In this document: piece after piece, positions 41,260 through 49,560 of the stretch
Layout: each line of letters begins with the position of its first letter
Numbering within the stretch: position 1 is the first letter of the stretch
DNA from: Prevotella sp. UBA4330
GTDB lineage: Bacteria > Bacteroidota > Bacteroidia > Bacteroidales > Bacteroidaceae
Assembly (NCBI GenBank): GCA_002394385.1
Contig: DGTS01000015.1
Span: forward strand, 14,071-78,070
Direction of reading: 5' to 3'
Length of the DNA stretch: 64,000 bases
Notes under the pieces: generated by a model
The model's input: the letters and a program-made list of their open reading frames with translations, nothing else
The model's database searches: none
Told to the model about the DNA's origin: nothing
Program-made: the position numbers and the translations under genes

Positions 41260-42579
41260 TCACTCCTCAAACTTCACGAACATATCCCGAAGGTTGATGG
41301 TTGTCTTGCGGAAACGGCGAATCAAGTCCATCCCCATGCGCCCGTCATGATGGTGCAAACGGTCGACCGATTTCGGTAGAAGGTATATCTCGTCGATGTT
41401 GACAGGTGTGGAACCCACCTTGAAAGACACTCCGTTAGGAAGGAACAGCGTCTCGATGGTGGATACATTGCCGTAACTGCCCTTGGTGATGCGGTCACGC
41501 ACGGCGTCAGCCTCTACTTCTTTGCGGAACTTTTCATAATAAGCGGCGTACAATTCAGCCGTTGTGTCGCCCGTGTCGAGAGTGAACTGAAGCATGTGAC
41601 CGTCCTTCGAAGCCTTCATCAACATGTCGTTTGTCAGATTCCTCCCCGTTGCGGGCATCGGTGTCTGCTTGTAAGGGAACTTCAACTGCCACTCGTCAAA
41701 CAATATCTGCGTCTCACCGATGGCATTAATGAAATCCATTCCCAGCACGGCATCAATGCCGCTGACAACACCATCCAACGCATTGGGCAGACCGACATAG
41801 GCAATCATGTTACGAACGGTGACCTCACCCACCTGAAGGCTGTCGATGTAGGCCCTTAAGCCTTTCTGGTTGCCATTGAGAATAATGGTGTCGGGCAATA
41901 TGCGGAGCCCTAAGTCTCTCGCCGTCTTCTCCATGATGAATGTGCTACTGGCTCCAGTATCGAAGATGAATGGCAACTGCCTGCCGTGAACCTTAACGGG
42001 AATGGTCATCAGATAACCTTGAAATCCCGTCCTGCCAGGCATCATCCACGACTCTCTGCTCGGTGCTCTGAATCCCTGAACCGTAAACGGGACGTATGCA
42101 TCCCTATTTGGACGGCTAATAGACATCGGCGGGATGTCGCGCAAGGAATTATACTGAGCGTACATCGACCGCAATGTCTCCATACCGCCAGGACCAGCAT
42201 CGCTCAACTGACTGAGCAACTTCTTGGCACCGTCTGCCGCCTCGGCATATCTTCCCAGTTCACCCAGCAGCCTTAGCCTCATCATTGCAAAGTTAGTCGC
42301 TGCCTGACTTCCAATCTCTGTTTGATGCTTGCTCAGCAACTTCTCCACGGCATCCAGGGCATCGTCCTTTCGATTGAACTTCCATCCAATCATAGCCTCT
42401 GCCACCAGTTTCATGAAGTCCGCATGGATAGAGTCTTTCAAAGCAGGATATTCCTGTTCAAGCGCAAACCATTGCTCAGAGTTGACAAGTTCTGCCACTC
42501 TTTTGTCTGCGTGCTGTGCCGGTTCCCCTCTTGAAACAAGGACAACTAGAACGAGAAGCGCCAAATTAAGATATTTCAT
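41260..42579 (-). CDS. Secreted double retropepsin-like aspartyl protease
   Basis: This is a 439-residue exported protein. A short signal peptide (about residues 1-20) precedes a helical, TPR-like region (about 25-140: KDDALDAVEKLLSKH, LGELGRYAEAADGAKKLL). Two retropepsin-like halves follow. The first has the aspartate motif PFIFDTGASSTFI and the family's VLGMDFINAIG. The second has LQFTLDTGDTTAELY and ends with MGMDLIRRF. Two halves in one chain recall pepsin and mean that the catalytic pair could form within one molecule. Substrates are unknown. A good promoter lies at 42617-42647 on the minus strand. The gene stands between rpsO (convergent) and the sugar porter. Confidence 0.8.
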   Translation of the reverse strand: MKYLNLALLVLVVLVSRGEPAQHADKRVAELVNSEQWFALEQEYPALKDSIHADFMKLVAEAMIGWKFNRKDDALDAVEKLLSKHQTEIGSQAATNFAMMRLRLLGELGRYAEAADGAKKLLSQLSDAGPGGMETLRSMYAQYNSLRDIPPMSISRPNRDAYVPFTVQGFRAPSRESWMMPGRTGFQGYLMTIPVKVHGRQLPFIFDTGASSTFIMEKTARDLGLRILPDTIILNGNQKGLRAYIDSLQVGEVTVRNMIAYVGLPNALDGVVSGIDAVLGMDFINAIGETQILFDEWQLKFPYKQTPMPATGRNLTNDMLMKASKDGHMLQFTLDTGDTTAELYAAYYEKFRKEVEADAVRDRITKGSYGNVSTIETLFLPNGVSFKVGSTPVNIDEIYLLPKSVDRLHHHDGRMGMDLIRRFRKTTINLRDMFVKFEE

Positions 42580-42616
42580 CCTATAGAATTCTGTCTGAAA
42601 GTCATAAAATTCGGTG

Positions 42617-42647
42617 CAAAGATATGAATTTCATTTAGAAAAACAAA
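42617..42647 (-). promoter_or_regulatory. Promoter of the aspartyl protease gene
   Basis: On the minus strand TTTG (42644-42647), a 19-bp spacer and TATCTTTG (42617-42624) match the consensus, 37 bp before the ATG at 42579. Confidence 0.75.
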
Positions 42648-42659
42648 CATGTGTCTTGA

Positions 42660-42722
42660 AAAAAGCACCCCCGTCCCTGTCTCTCCGCTACATGTGCAGG
42701 GATTGATAGGGATGGGGGCTGT
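42660..42722 (-). terminator. Terminator of the sugar porter gene
   Basis: On the minus strand AGCCCCCATCCCTATC pairs with GACAGGGACGGGGGTGCT across a loop of roughly 25 bases, then a T-run follows. It lies just after the stop at 42756. Confidence 0.7.
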
Positions 42723-42755
42723 ATGTTATGTAACTCCCTTATGAAATGAAGTCTG

Positions 42756-44231
42756 TTATTTCTTCATGCGGTTGCGCCACAGTGCGGTCATATCCTCGAG
42801 AGTCTTGCCCTTTGTCTCAGGCACAAGGCGCCAAACGAAGATGGCTGCAATGACGCAGATGATGCCGTAGAGTCCGTATGTGAACCAGTGACCAAAGTCG
42901 TCGCCCTCAGTGAGGTGCATGTTGAACATCGGCACGAAGGTAGAACTTACGATGAAGTTGAATATCCACTGGAATGCCACAGCAATGGCAACGGCACCAC
43001 CACGTATGGTGTTGGGGAATATCTCTGCGATGAGCACCCATGTGATTGGTCCCCAAGAGAACATGAACGATGCACTATAGATGAGCAGCGATGCTGCTGT
43101 GACAAGTGCCAGACTCTCGTTGCCGAAGGTCAAGGCCACGCCGAACGCGCCAAGCGCCATGCCGAGCGAGCCCCAAACGAGCAGCGGCTTGCGTCCCCAC
43201 TTCTCTACTGTGAACACAGCCACAAGGGTGAACGAGATGTTGATGATACCCATAAACACGGTGAGCATCATCGGGTCGTCCATGCCCATGTCACCGAAGA
43301 TGCGCGGAGCATAGTAGAGCACGGCATTGATACCCACAGCCTGCTGGAACACACTGAGCATGATGCCGATGAAGATGCACATGAAGCCGTAGGTCATCAG
43401 TTTCTCTGTCTTCACCACCATGGTGTCCTTGATGTCCTGCAGGATCTGCTGAGCCTTGCCCGAGCCGTTAATCTTCGAGAGAATGCCCAGAGCCTTCTGG
43501 TCTTGACCTACCGAAACAAGGTAACGCGGTGTCTCAGGAACGAAGCAGATGAGCAGGGCGAAGAGACCTGCAGGCACAGCCTCGGAACCGAACATATAGC
43601 GCCATCCTGTGGTGACGGTCCACTGTGCGGCAGGATTGATGGCGGCAATGCCCTTGCCCATCTCCTCCACCAGCGGCTGGATGTGGTCGCCAAGGATGAA
43701 GAAATTAACAAAATAAACCACGAGTTGGCCGAAGATAATGGCGAACTGGTTCCATGAAACGAGCATACCGCGAATGTTAGACGGGGCAACCTCGCCAATA
43801 TACATCGGGCAGATGGCAGAGGCAAGTCCCACGCCGATACCGCCAATGACACGGTAGATGTTGAACATGATGAGCAGTGAGTATGTAGGCTCACCATACT
43901 GGAAGAACAAGAATTCGGGGTCCATAGATCCCAGAGCGGAGATGAAGAAAAGGATGCCCGCGATGATAAGCGACTTCTTGCGGCCAAGGTTTGTAGCCAG
44001 GAAACCTGACAATGCCGAACCGATAATACATCCAATCAATGCACTTGCAGATGTGAATCCATGCCAGCCGTCGGTATAAGCAAAATCCTTTGCTTCCATG
44101 AAGAACGCCTGCAGACCTTTTTCGGCACCAGAGATAACGGCGGTGTCGTAACCGAAGAGCAAACCGCCCAGCACTGCCACCATCACGATGGAAATGAGAT
44201 AGGCTCTGCTACCTGATTCGTTTTGTTTCAT
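42756..44231 (-). CDS. Sugar porter, D-xylose:proton symporter type (XylE-like)
   Basis: This is a 491-residue MFS protein of the sugar porter family with 12 helices. Visible signatures are GLLFGYDTAVISGAEKGLQ, the first-half motif LGRKKSL, PMYIGEVAPSNIRG, VPETPRYLVSVGQ at the central loop, QQAVGINAVLYYAPRIF, EKWGRKPLL and the C-terminal VPETKGKTLEDM. The QQ...N sugar-binding stretch and overall pattern fit XylE-type xylose or glucose symporters. Import of xylose would suit the xylan-degrading enzymes at 50.6-59.2 kb, though the gene is 6 kb away and separate. The exact sugar is inferred. Confidence 0.9.
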   Translation of the reverse strand: MKQNESGSRAYLISIVMVAVLGGLLFGYDTAVISGAEKGLQAFFMEAKDFAYTDGWHGFTSASALIGCIIGSALSGFLATNLGRKKSLIIAGILFFISALGSMDPEFLFFQYGEPTYSLLIMFNIYRVIGGIGVGLASAICPMYIGEVAPSNIRGMLVSWNQFAIIFGQLVVYFVNFFILGDHIQPLVEEMGKGIAAINPAAQWTVTTGWRYMFGSEAVPAGLFALLICFVPETPRYLVSVGQDQKALGILSKINGSGKAQQILQDIKDTMVVKTEKLMTYGFMCIFIGIMLSVFQQAVGINAVLYYAPRIFGDMGMDDPMMLTVFMGIINISFTLVAVFTVEKWGRKPLLVWGSLGMALGAFGVALTFGNESLALVTAASLLIYSASFMFSWGPITWVLIAEIFPNTIRGGAVAIAVAFQWIFNFIVSSTFVPMFNMHLTEGDDFGHWFTYGLYGIICVIAAIFVWRLVPETKGKTLEDMTALWRNRMKK

Positions 44232-44514
44232 TTTAGTAATTGAATTGTTTATTGTTAATAATACCTATTATATAATTTAGGCGATTAGGAAATGCTTTCC
44301 ATTGGTGTTATAATTCCCGTATTGGTAATGCTGAAAAACAAGCACTTATGTAAATCGGGTGCAAAAGTACAAATAAAAATGACAATTCCACAACAAAAGA
44401 ACATATTTTTTTACTATTCGGAACAAAAAAGTGTAAAAAAGCCCCAGATGATGAATGCTGACGAGACTGCAACTACAACCCAAACGCTACACGACAAATA
44501 TGGGTGAGGAAAGT
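44232..44514. other. Intergenic region upstream of the sugar porter
   Basis: This stretch holds a minus-strand TACTTTTG element at 44362-44369, a likely -7 box, giving a leader of about 125 bases for the sugar porter. No gene or RNA fold is evident. Confidence 0.45.
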
Positions 44515-44580
44515 AAAATAGGCTATTTTGGTCAGTAATATAGCCTATTTTACTCAGTAATATAGCCTATTTTACTCAAC
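44515..44580. repeat. Three-copy 22-bp array, AATATAGCCTATTTTACT family
   Basis: Units begin at 44515, 44537 and 44559, exactly 22 bp apart. The first is a variant (AAAATAGGCTATTTTGGT) with a perfect dyad AAAATAG-G-CTATTTT. The other two carry AATATAGCCTATTTTACT, identical to the array at 16855-16898. Confidence 0.85.
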
Positions 44581-44594
44581 ATTCAGCAAATTGA

Positions 44595-44627
44595 AGGAGT
44601 TAAGGAGTTAGGGAGTTAAGGAGTTAA
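44595..44627. repeat. Octamer tandem array GGAGTTAA
   Basis: Four octamers (GGAGTTAA, GGAGTTAG, GGAGTTAA, GGAGTTAA) follow one another directly. It lies just after the 22-bp array and just beyond the end of the radical SAM gene. Confidence 0.75.
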
Positions 44628-44662
44628 GACAAATGATGAAGAGTCGCCGAAGAAAGGATGGA

Positions 44663-45442
44663 TTAGTAGGATGCAGTGCATGGAATGCCGGCGGCAATGA
44701 CGCGGTCGCGTATGTCGTCGAGCACCTCGCGCGGAGCCTTCAGCAGTCCGTGGTCGGGTGTCTCGCGGTCGATGGTGTATATCATGACGCTCTGAGGCGC
44801 TATCTCCTTGACCTTCTCGAGCCACGGCCCTACATATTCCTCGTCTGTGTTGTCAACGCTCACTCCGCCGCTCTGTCCGCGCATGAACATTGTCTGAATA
44901 ATGGCATGACCGTTGAAGCGTTTCATCCCCTCGATGACCTGCTCCACGTCGTACCACTCTCCGCTGGGACGGTCAACCCTATTGATATACTGGGCGTCAA
45001 CGGTGTCGAGTTTCACGATGTTGTTATCCACACGCATCAGGGCGTCGTGCACCTTTTGTATGTGCAGCAGTGTGGCGTTGGTGAGCACGCTGACCTTCGC
45101 CTTGGGGAAATACTTGTCGCGCAGGCGCAGCGTGTCGTCTATAATCTCGGCAAAGTGAGGATGGCACGTCGGCTCGCCGTTGCCCGCGAAGGTGAGCACG
45201 TCGGGCGCCGGTCCGTTCTTCTGCATGTCGCGCAGCCGCTCTTCCAGAGCCTCAGCCACCTGCTCTCGCGAGGGATGGCGGTGCTTGGGGCGGTGGTCTT
45301 TGTTGAAGCCACACTCGCAGTAGATGCAGTCGAAGGTACACACTTTGCCGTCGTCGGGCAGCAGATTGATGCCCAGACTCACTCCGAGCCGGCGGCTATG
45401 AACAGGCCCGAAAATGGGGGAAGGATAGATTATTGTGCTCAT
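44663..45442 (-). CDS. Radical SAM protein
   Basis: This 259-residue radical SAM enzyme has an atypical iron-sulfur motif CTFDCIYCECG (CxxxCxxC type) near residue 35. The N-terminal segment FGPVHSRRLGVSLGINLLP is characteristic of a small group of stand-alone radical SAM proteins of unknown role. The SAM-binding FAGNGEPTCHPHF and LTNATLLH are present, as is the barrel segment KLDTVDAQYINRVDRP. No partner peptide or accessory domain was found nearby. The reaction is unknown. It is transcribed divergently from ftsX. Confidence 0.85.
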   Translation of the reverse strand: MSTIIYPSPIFGPVHSRRLGVSLGINLLPDDGKVCTFDCIYCECGFNKDHRPKHRHPSREQVAEALEERLRDMQKNGPAPDVLTFAGNGEPTCHPHFAEIIDDTLRLRDKYFPKAKVSVLTNATLLHIQKVHDALMRVDNNIVKLDTVDAQYINRVDRPSGEWYDVEQVIEGMKRFNGHAIIQTMFMRGQSGGVSVDNTDEEYVGPWLEKVKEIAPQSVMIYTIDRETPDHGLLKAPREVLDDIRDRVIAAGIPCTASY

Positions 45443-45588
45443 GGGGGCAAAGTTACAGAATAAAAATGAAAAGCGGTGACGAATAAGAGAAAAAGAGATT
45501 TCTTGTGTTAAGAGTGGTTAAACATTTCCCTTTTCACGTTTTTTTCAGTAATTTTGCGCCAAATTAGGTGTATTATAGCCAAAAAGCA

Positions 45589-46467
45589 ATGGGAAAAAGA
45601 CGTAAAAAGTCCAGCAAACGCAGCAGTTTGCAGGTGGTGACCTTATGCATAAGCACTGCACTGGTGCTTATTTTGGTGGGGCTGGTTGTTCTTTCGGTGC
45701 TCTCTGCCCGCAACCTCTCGAAGGTGGTGAAGGAGAACCTCACCGTCACCCTGGTGCTCTCTGAGGACATCACCGAACCTGAGGTGTCACAGATGAAGAA
45801 AGCGCTGGAAAGCAAGAGATATGTTCAGCATGTGAAATATATCAGCAAGGAGCAGGTGCTGGCAGAAGAGACGAAGGCTCTGGGCTACGACCCAACAGAG
45901 TTTGCGGGTGTCAATTTCTACACCGCTTCGCTGGAACTGAACCTGAAGTCCGACTATGCCAACCGCGACTCGATGAAATGGATTGGCACCGAACTGAAGA
46001 AACACCAGAAGGTGAAGGAGGTGGACTTCCAGCAAGACCTGATGGACCAGGTGAACGACAACATCGGCAAGGCGAGCATCGTGCTCATCGTGCTGGCTGT
46101 GTTGCTCTCAATCATTTCTTTCTCGCTGATTAACAACCATGTGCGACTGGGTGTTTACGCCAGCCGTTTCAACATACACACGATGAAACTCGTCGGAGCG
46201 TCGTGGGGATTCATACGCCGCCCATTCATCTGGCGAGCCATCGGCATCGGCCTTGCGGCTGCCGTCATCGCCATTCTGGTGCTTGGCGGAGGTGTCTATG
46301 CATGGTACTCCAAGTTCCCCGACATCCTCGTTGTAATGACATGGGAGGTGTTAGCCATCACCGCCGGTGTAATACTGCTGTTCGGTGTCATCATAACCAC
46401 TTTCTGCAGTTATGTCTCGGTGAACAAGTTCCTCCGCATGAAGGCGGGAGACCTGTATAAAGTGTAG
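45589..46467 (+). CDS. ftsX: Cell-division permease FtsX
   Basis: This 292-residue membrane protein is the FtsX component of the FtsEX division complex, which activates peptidoglycan hydrolases at the septum. A basic N-terminus is followed by a first helix (VVTLCISTALVLILVGLVVLS) and an extracytoplasmic domain (about residues 50-155: LTVTLVLSEDITEPEVSQM, VKYISKEQVLAEE). Three further helices are in the C-terminal half, with LGVYASRFNIHTMKLVGAS between them. The ATG at 45589 is chosen over an upstream GTG at 45568. TAATTTTG at 45549-45556 is a likely -7 box. It is the first gene of a tight operon; ftsE is not in the window. Confidence 0.95.
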   Translation: MGKRRKKSSKRSSLQVVTLCISTALVLILVGLVVLSVLSARNLSKVVKENLTVTLVLSEDITEPEVSQMKKALESKRYVQHVKYISKEQVLAEETKALGYDPTEFAGVNFYTASLELNLKSDYANRDSMKWIGTELKKHQKVKEVDFQQDLMDQVNDNIGKASIVLIVLAVLLSIISFSLINNHVRLGVYASRFNIHTMKLVGASWGFIRRPFIWRAIGIGLAAAVIAILVLGGGVYAWYSKFPDILVVMTWEVLAITAGVILLFGVIITTFCSYVSVNKFLRMKAGDLYKV

Positions 46468-46481
46468 TTTAATATTGATAT

Positions 46482-46535
46482 TGACAATCGCGCCGCGCGC
46501 GGCAACTCATAATACAACATTCGTAATACAACATT
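46482..46535. repeat. Dispersed GC-hairpin element plus 14-bp direct repeat
   Basis: GACAAT, a GC-rich palindrome (CGCGCCGCGCGCG) and CAACTCATAAT repeat the element at 21624-21675. They are followed by two copies of the 14-mer AATACAACATTCGT. The element sits between ftsX and the DUF3098 gene. Confidence 0.65.
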
Positions 46536-46548
46536 CGTAATTAACATA

Positions 46549-46800
46549 ATGGACAAAAGAAATCTTGCCTTTGGCAAAATGAATTTCATACTGCTCGCCA
46601 TCGGCGTGGCAGTGATTATCCTCGGTTTCCTGCTCATGAGCGGGTCGGGCACAACAGAAGAGGCTTTCAATCCCGAGATTTTCAGCGCTATGAAGATAAA
46701 GGTGGCTCCCGTGGTGACATTCCTCGGCTTTGTGAGCATTATCGTGGCTATTATCTATAAGCCCAAAGACGGACAAAACAGTGAGGATGCAGGAAAATGA
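46549..46800 (+). CDS. DUF3098 small membrane protein
   Basis: This 83-residue protein has two transmembrane helices (FILLAIGVAVIILGFLLM and APVVTFLGFVSIIVAIIY) and matches DUF3098, a family found in Bacteroidetes. Its function is unknown. It lies between ftsX and uppP, and its stop overlaps the uppP start by 4 bp (ATGA), so the two are translated together. This position is conserved in the phylum and suggests an envelope role. Confidence 0.9.
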   Translation: MDKRNLAFGKMNFILLAIGVAVIILGFLLMSGSGTTEEAFNPEIFSAMKIKVAPVVTFLGFVSIIVAIIYKPKDGQNSEDAGK

Positions 46801-47675
46801 CACTCCTTGAAACCATCATCATCGCTATCGTGGAAGGACTTACGGAATTCCTTCCCGTCTCTTCCACAGGACACATGATTATTGCCCAGAACCTTCTGGG
46901 TATTACCGAACGTATGCAGGACGATCCAACTATGGCCTCTTTTGTTCATGCGTTCACGTTCATTATCCAGTTTGGAGCCATTCTTTCTGTGGTATGTCTC
47001 TATTGGAATCGTTTCTTCCGCATAGACCATTCACCTGCTCCCAAAGGAGCCTCGGCGTTTGGACGACTGAAACACAAGTTCTATTTCTACTGGCTGCTTA
47101 TAGTGGGTGTTATTCCAGCAGTGGTCATTGGTCTTGCTGCAAAGAAATCCGGATTGCTCGACTGGCTGCTCGACAGCGTTATCGTGGTGGCCATCATGCT
47201 TGTGTTGGGCGGTGTCTTCATGCTCTATTGCGACAAGATATTCAACAAACCCGACGAAAACCGGAAGCTGACGGAACGGAGTGCTTTCAATATTGGTCTA
47301 TTCCAGTGTATTTCCGTCATTCCCGGAGTGTCTCGCTCAATGGCAACCATCGTCGGCGGTATGGCTCAGGGACTTACTCGCCGTCGTGCTGCTGAGTTTT
47401 CTTTCTTCCTAGCAGTTCCCACGATGGCTGGCGCTACCGTGCTCGACCTTTTCGACTTAATCAAAGAGGGAGGCGCATGGGCTACTGTAAATAACATCAC
47501 CATGCTCATAGTGGGCTGTGTGGTGGCTTTCATCGTTGCCTTGCTTGCCATGAAGTGGTTTGTAAACTTTGTGTCAAAATACGGATTCAAGGCCTTCGGT
47601 ATCTATCGTATCATCGTTGGTCTCATAATCCTCGTTCTCATCTTTATGGGACATTCACTTTCAATGGTTGACTGA
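46797..47675 (+). CDS. uppP: Undecaprenyl-diphosphatase UppP (BacA)
   Basis: This 292-residue inner-membrane enzyme removes a phosphate from undecaprenyl diphosphate to recycle the lipid carrier for peptidoglycan and surface glycans. The signatures EGLTEFLPVSSTGHMI at the N-terminus and PGVSRSMATIVGGMAQGLTRRRAAEFSFFLAVP in the middle contain the catalytic residues of the BacA family. Eight membrane helices are expected. Its start overlaps the DUF3098 stop and its stop overlaps the truB start by one base (TGATG). Confidence 0.97.
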   Translation: MTLLETIIIAIVEGLTEFLPVSSTGHMIIAQNLLGITERMQDDPTMASFVHAFTFIIQFGAILSVVCLYWNRFFRIDHSPAPKGASAFGRLKHKFYFYWLLIVGVIPAVVIGLAAKKSGLLDWLLDSVIVVAIMLVLGGVFMLYCDKIFNKPDENRKLTERSAFNIGLFQCISVIPGVSRSMATIVGGMAQGLTRRRAAEFSFFLAVPTMAGATVLDLFDLIKEGGAWATVNNITMLIVGCVVAFIVALLAMKWFVNFVSKYGFKAFGIYRIIVGLIILVLIFMGHSLSMVD

Positions 47676-48373
47676 TGAATTTCAGAGAAGGAGAGATACT
47701 ATACATCGACAAGCCATACCGCATGAGCAGTTTCGGAGCACTGGCTCATATCCGCTATGTGCTGACGAAGAGAATGGGATATAAGGTGAAGGTGGGTCAT
47801 GCCGGTACGCTCGACCCGCTTGCTACCGGTGTGCTGATACTATGCACCGGGGGCGCCACAAAACGCATTGAGGAACTGCAACGCCACACCAAGGAATATG
47901 TGGCGACACTGCAACTCGGCGCAACCACCGCGAGTTTCGACATGGAACACCCCGTAGATGCCACCTACCCCACCGAGCACATCACACGCGAGAAACTGGA
48001 GGAAGTGCTGACTCGCTTTGTCGGCGACATCGAGCAGGTGCCGCCAGCCTACAGTGCGTGCAACGTTAACGGCAAACGCGCATACACGCTGATGAGGAAA
48101 GGACGCGAGGTGAAACTGGAGGCAAAGCCGATACACATCGACGAGATAGAACTGCAGGACTTCGACACCGAGAAGATGCAAGCCACCATACGCGTGGTGT
48201 GCGGCAAGGGCACATACATACGCTCGCTGGCACGCGACATCGGAGAGACTCTCGGCAGCGGTGCCTATCTCACATCGCTGCGCCGAACACGCGTCGGCGA
48301 TGCCACGATAGACATGTGCCACACCTTCGACACCTTCGAGCCATGGCTCGACCAGCAAACACTTGAGGGCTGA
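47675..48373 (+). CDS. truB: tRNA pseudouridine-55 synthase TruB
   Basis: This 232-residue enzyme makes pseudouridine 55 in the T-loop of most tRNAs. It begins NFREGEILYIDKPYRMSSF. It contains the catalytic-aspartate motif GHAGTLDPLATGVLILCTG and the substrate motifs VPPAYSACNVNGKRAY and GKGTYIRSLARDIG. Its length is at the short end, since the C-terminal PUA-like extension is missing, as in many Bacteroidetes TruB proteins. Translation is coupled with uppP. Confidence 0.97.
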   Translation: MNFREGEILYIDKPYRMSSFGALAHIRYVLTKRMGYKVKVGHAGTLDPLATGVLILCTGGATKRIEELQRHTKEYVATLQLGATTASFDMEHPVDATYPTEHITREKLEEVLTRFVGDIEQVPPAYSACNVNGKRAYTLMRKGREVKLEAKPIHIDEIELQDFDTEKMQATIRVVCGKGTYIRSLARDIGETLGSGAYLTSLRRTRVGDATIDMCHTFDTFEPWLDQQTLEG

Positions 48374-48441
48374 CGCCCCACAGGTCAACTATGTTGCGAC
48401 ACCGCCGCAACCCCAAACCGGAAAAAACCATAAAAATAAAT

Positions 48442-49560
48442 ATGAAACTATCGCAATTCAAATTCAAACTACCAGAAGAGCAAATAGCGCTCCAGCCGTC
48501 GTATCACCGCGACGAGTGCCGCCTTATGATTCTGCATCGTAAGTCGAACAAGATAGACATGTACAAGACCGACGAGAACGGCGAGCCCCTCAAAGACGAG
48601 GAAGGCAACCCCGTGTTCCTGGACTTCCGCAACGTGCTCGAGCACTTCGACGAGGGCGACACATTCGTGTTCAACGACACCAAAGTGTTCCCAGCACGGC
48701 TCTTCGGCACAAAGGAGAAGACTGACGCCAAAATCGAGGTGTTCCTCCTGCGCGAACTGAACGAGGAAATGCGACTGTGGGACGTGCTCGTGGAGCCTGC
48801 ACGCAAAATAAGAATAGGCAACAAACTGTTCTTCGACGACAGCGGAACAATGGTGGCAGAGGTCATCGACAATACCACAAGCCGCGGACGCACGCTCCGA
48901 TTCCTCTACGACTGCCCTCACGACGAGTTCAAGCGCGAGTTGTTCGCACTCGGCGAGGCTCCGCTGCCGCACTATATCGTTGACCATCGCGCCACAACAC
49001 CCGAGGACATGGACAACTTCCAGTGCATATACGCCAAGAACGAGGGAGCCGTGACTGCACCGGCATCGGGCCTGCACTTCAGCCGCGAGATGATGAAACG
49101 CATGGAAATCATCGGCATCAACTTCGCATACATTACTTTGCATTGCGCACTGGGAAACTTCCACGAGATTGAAGTGGAAGACCTCACGAAGCACAAGATG
49201 GACTCGGAGCAGATGTTCATCAACGCAGAGGCTTGCCAGTTGGTGAACGAGACGAAGAAAGCCGGCCGACACATCTGCGCCGTTGGCACCAGCGTACTGA
49301 AGGCAACAGAGACTGCTGTGGGCACCGACGGACTGCTGAAAGAGTATGAGGGATGGACCAACAAGTTCATCTTCCCGCCATACGACGTGAACCTTGCCGA
49401 CTCGATGATAGCAAACTTCTATCACCCCTACTCCACCCTGCTGATGTCAACGGCGGCGTTCGGAGGCTACGACCTCGTGATGGAAGCATACGACATGGCC
49501 GTAAAGAACGGCTATCGCTTCGGTTGCTACGGCGACGCAATGCTTATCCTGAACGATTAA
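48442..49560 (+). CDS. queA: S-adenosylmethionine:tRNA ribosyltransferase-isomerase QueA
   Basis: This 372-residue enzyme transfers and isomerises the ribosyl part of S-adenosylmethionine onto preQ1-modified tRNA, making epoxyqueuosine. It starts MKLSQFKFKLPEEQIALQP and has FVFNDTKVFPARLFG, EGAVTAPASGLHFS, HCALGNFHEI and FYHPYSTLLMSTAAFGG. The ATG at 48442 is chosen because the family begins there. An in-frame upstream ATG at 48391 would add residues with no family match. Its stop overlaps the folK start by one base. The pairing with truB groups two tRNA-modification enzymes in one operon. Confidence 0.97.
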   Translation: MKLSQFKFKLPEEQIALQPSYHRDECRLMILHRKSNKIDMYKTDENGEPLKDEEGNPVFLDFRNVLEHFDEGDTFVFNDTKVFPARLFGTKEKTDAKIEVFLLRELNEEMRLWDVLVEPARKIRIGNKLFFDDSGTMVAEVIDNTTSRGRTLRFLYDCPHDEFKRELFALGEAPLPHYIVDHRATTPEDMDNFQCIYAKNEGAVTAPASGLHFSREMMKRMEIIGINFAYITLHCALGNFHEIEVEDLTKHKMDSEQMFINAEACQLVNETKKAGRHICAVGTSVLKATETAVGTDGLLKEYEGWTNKFIFPPYDVNLADSMIANFYHPYSTLLMSTAAFGGYDLVMEAYDMAVKNGYRFGCYGDAMLILND

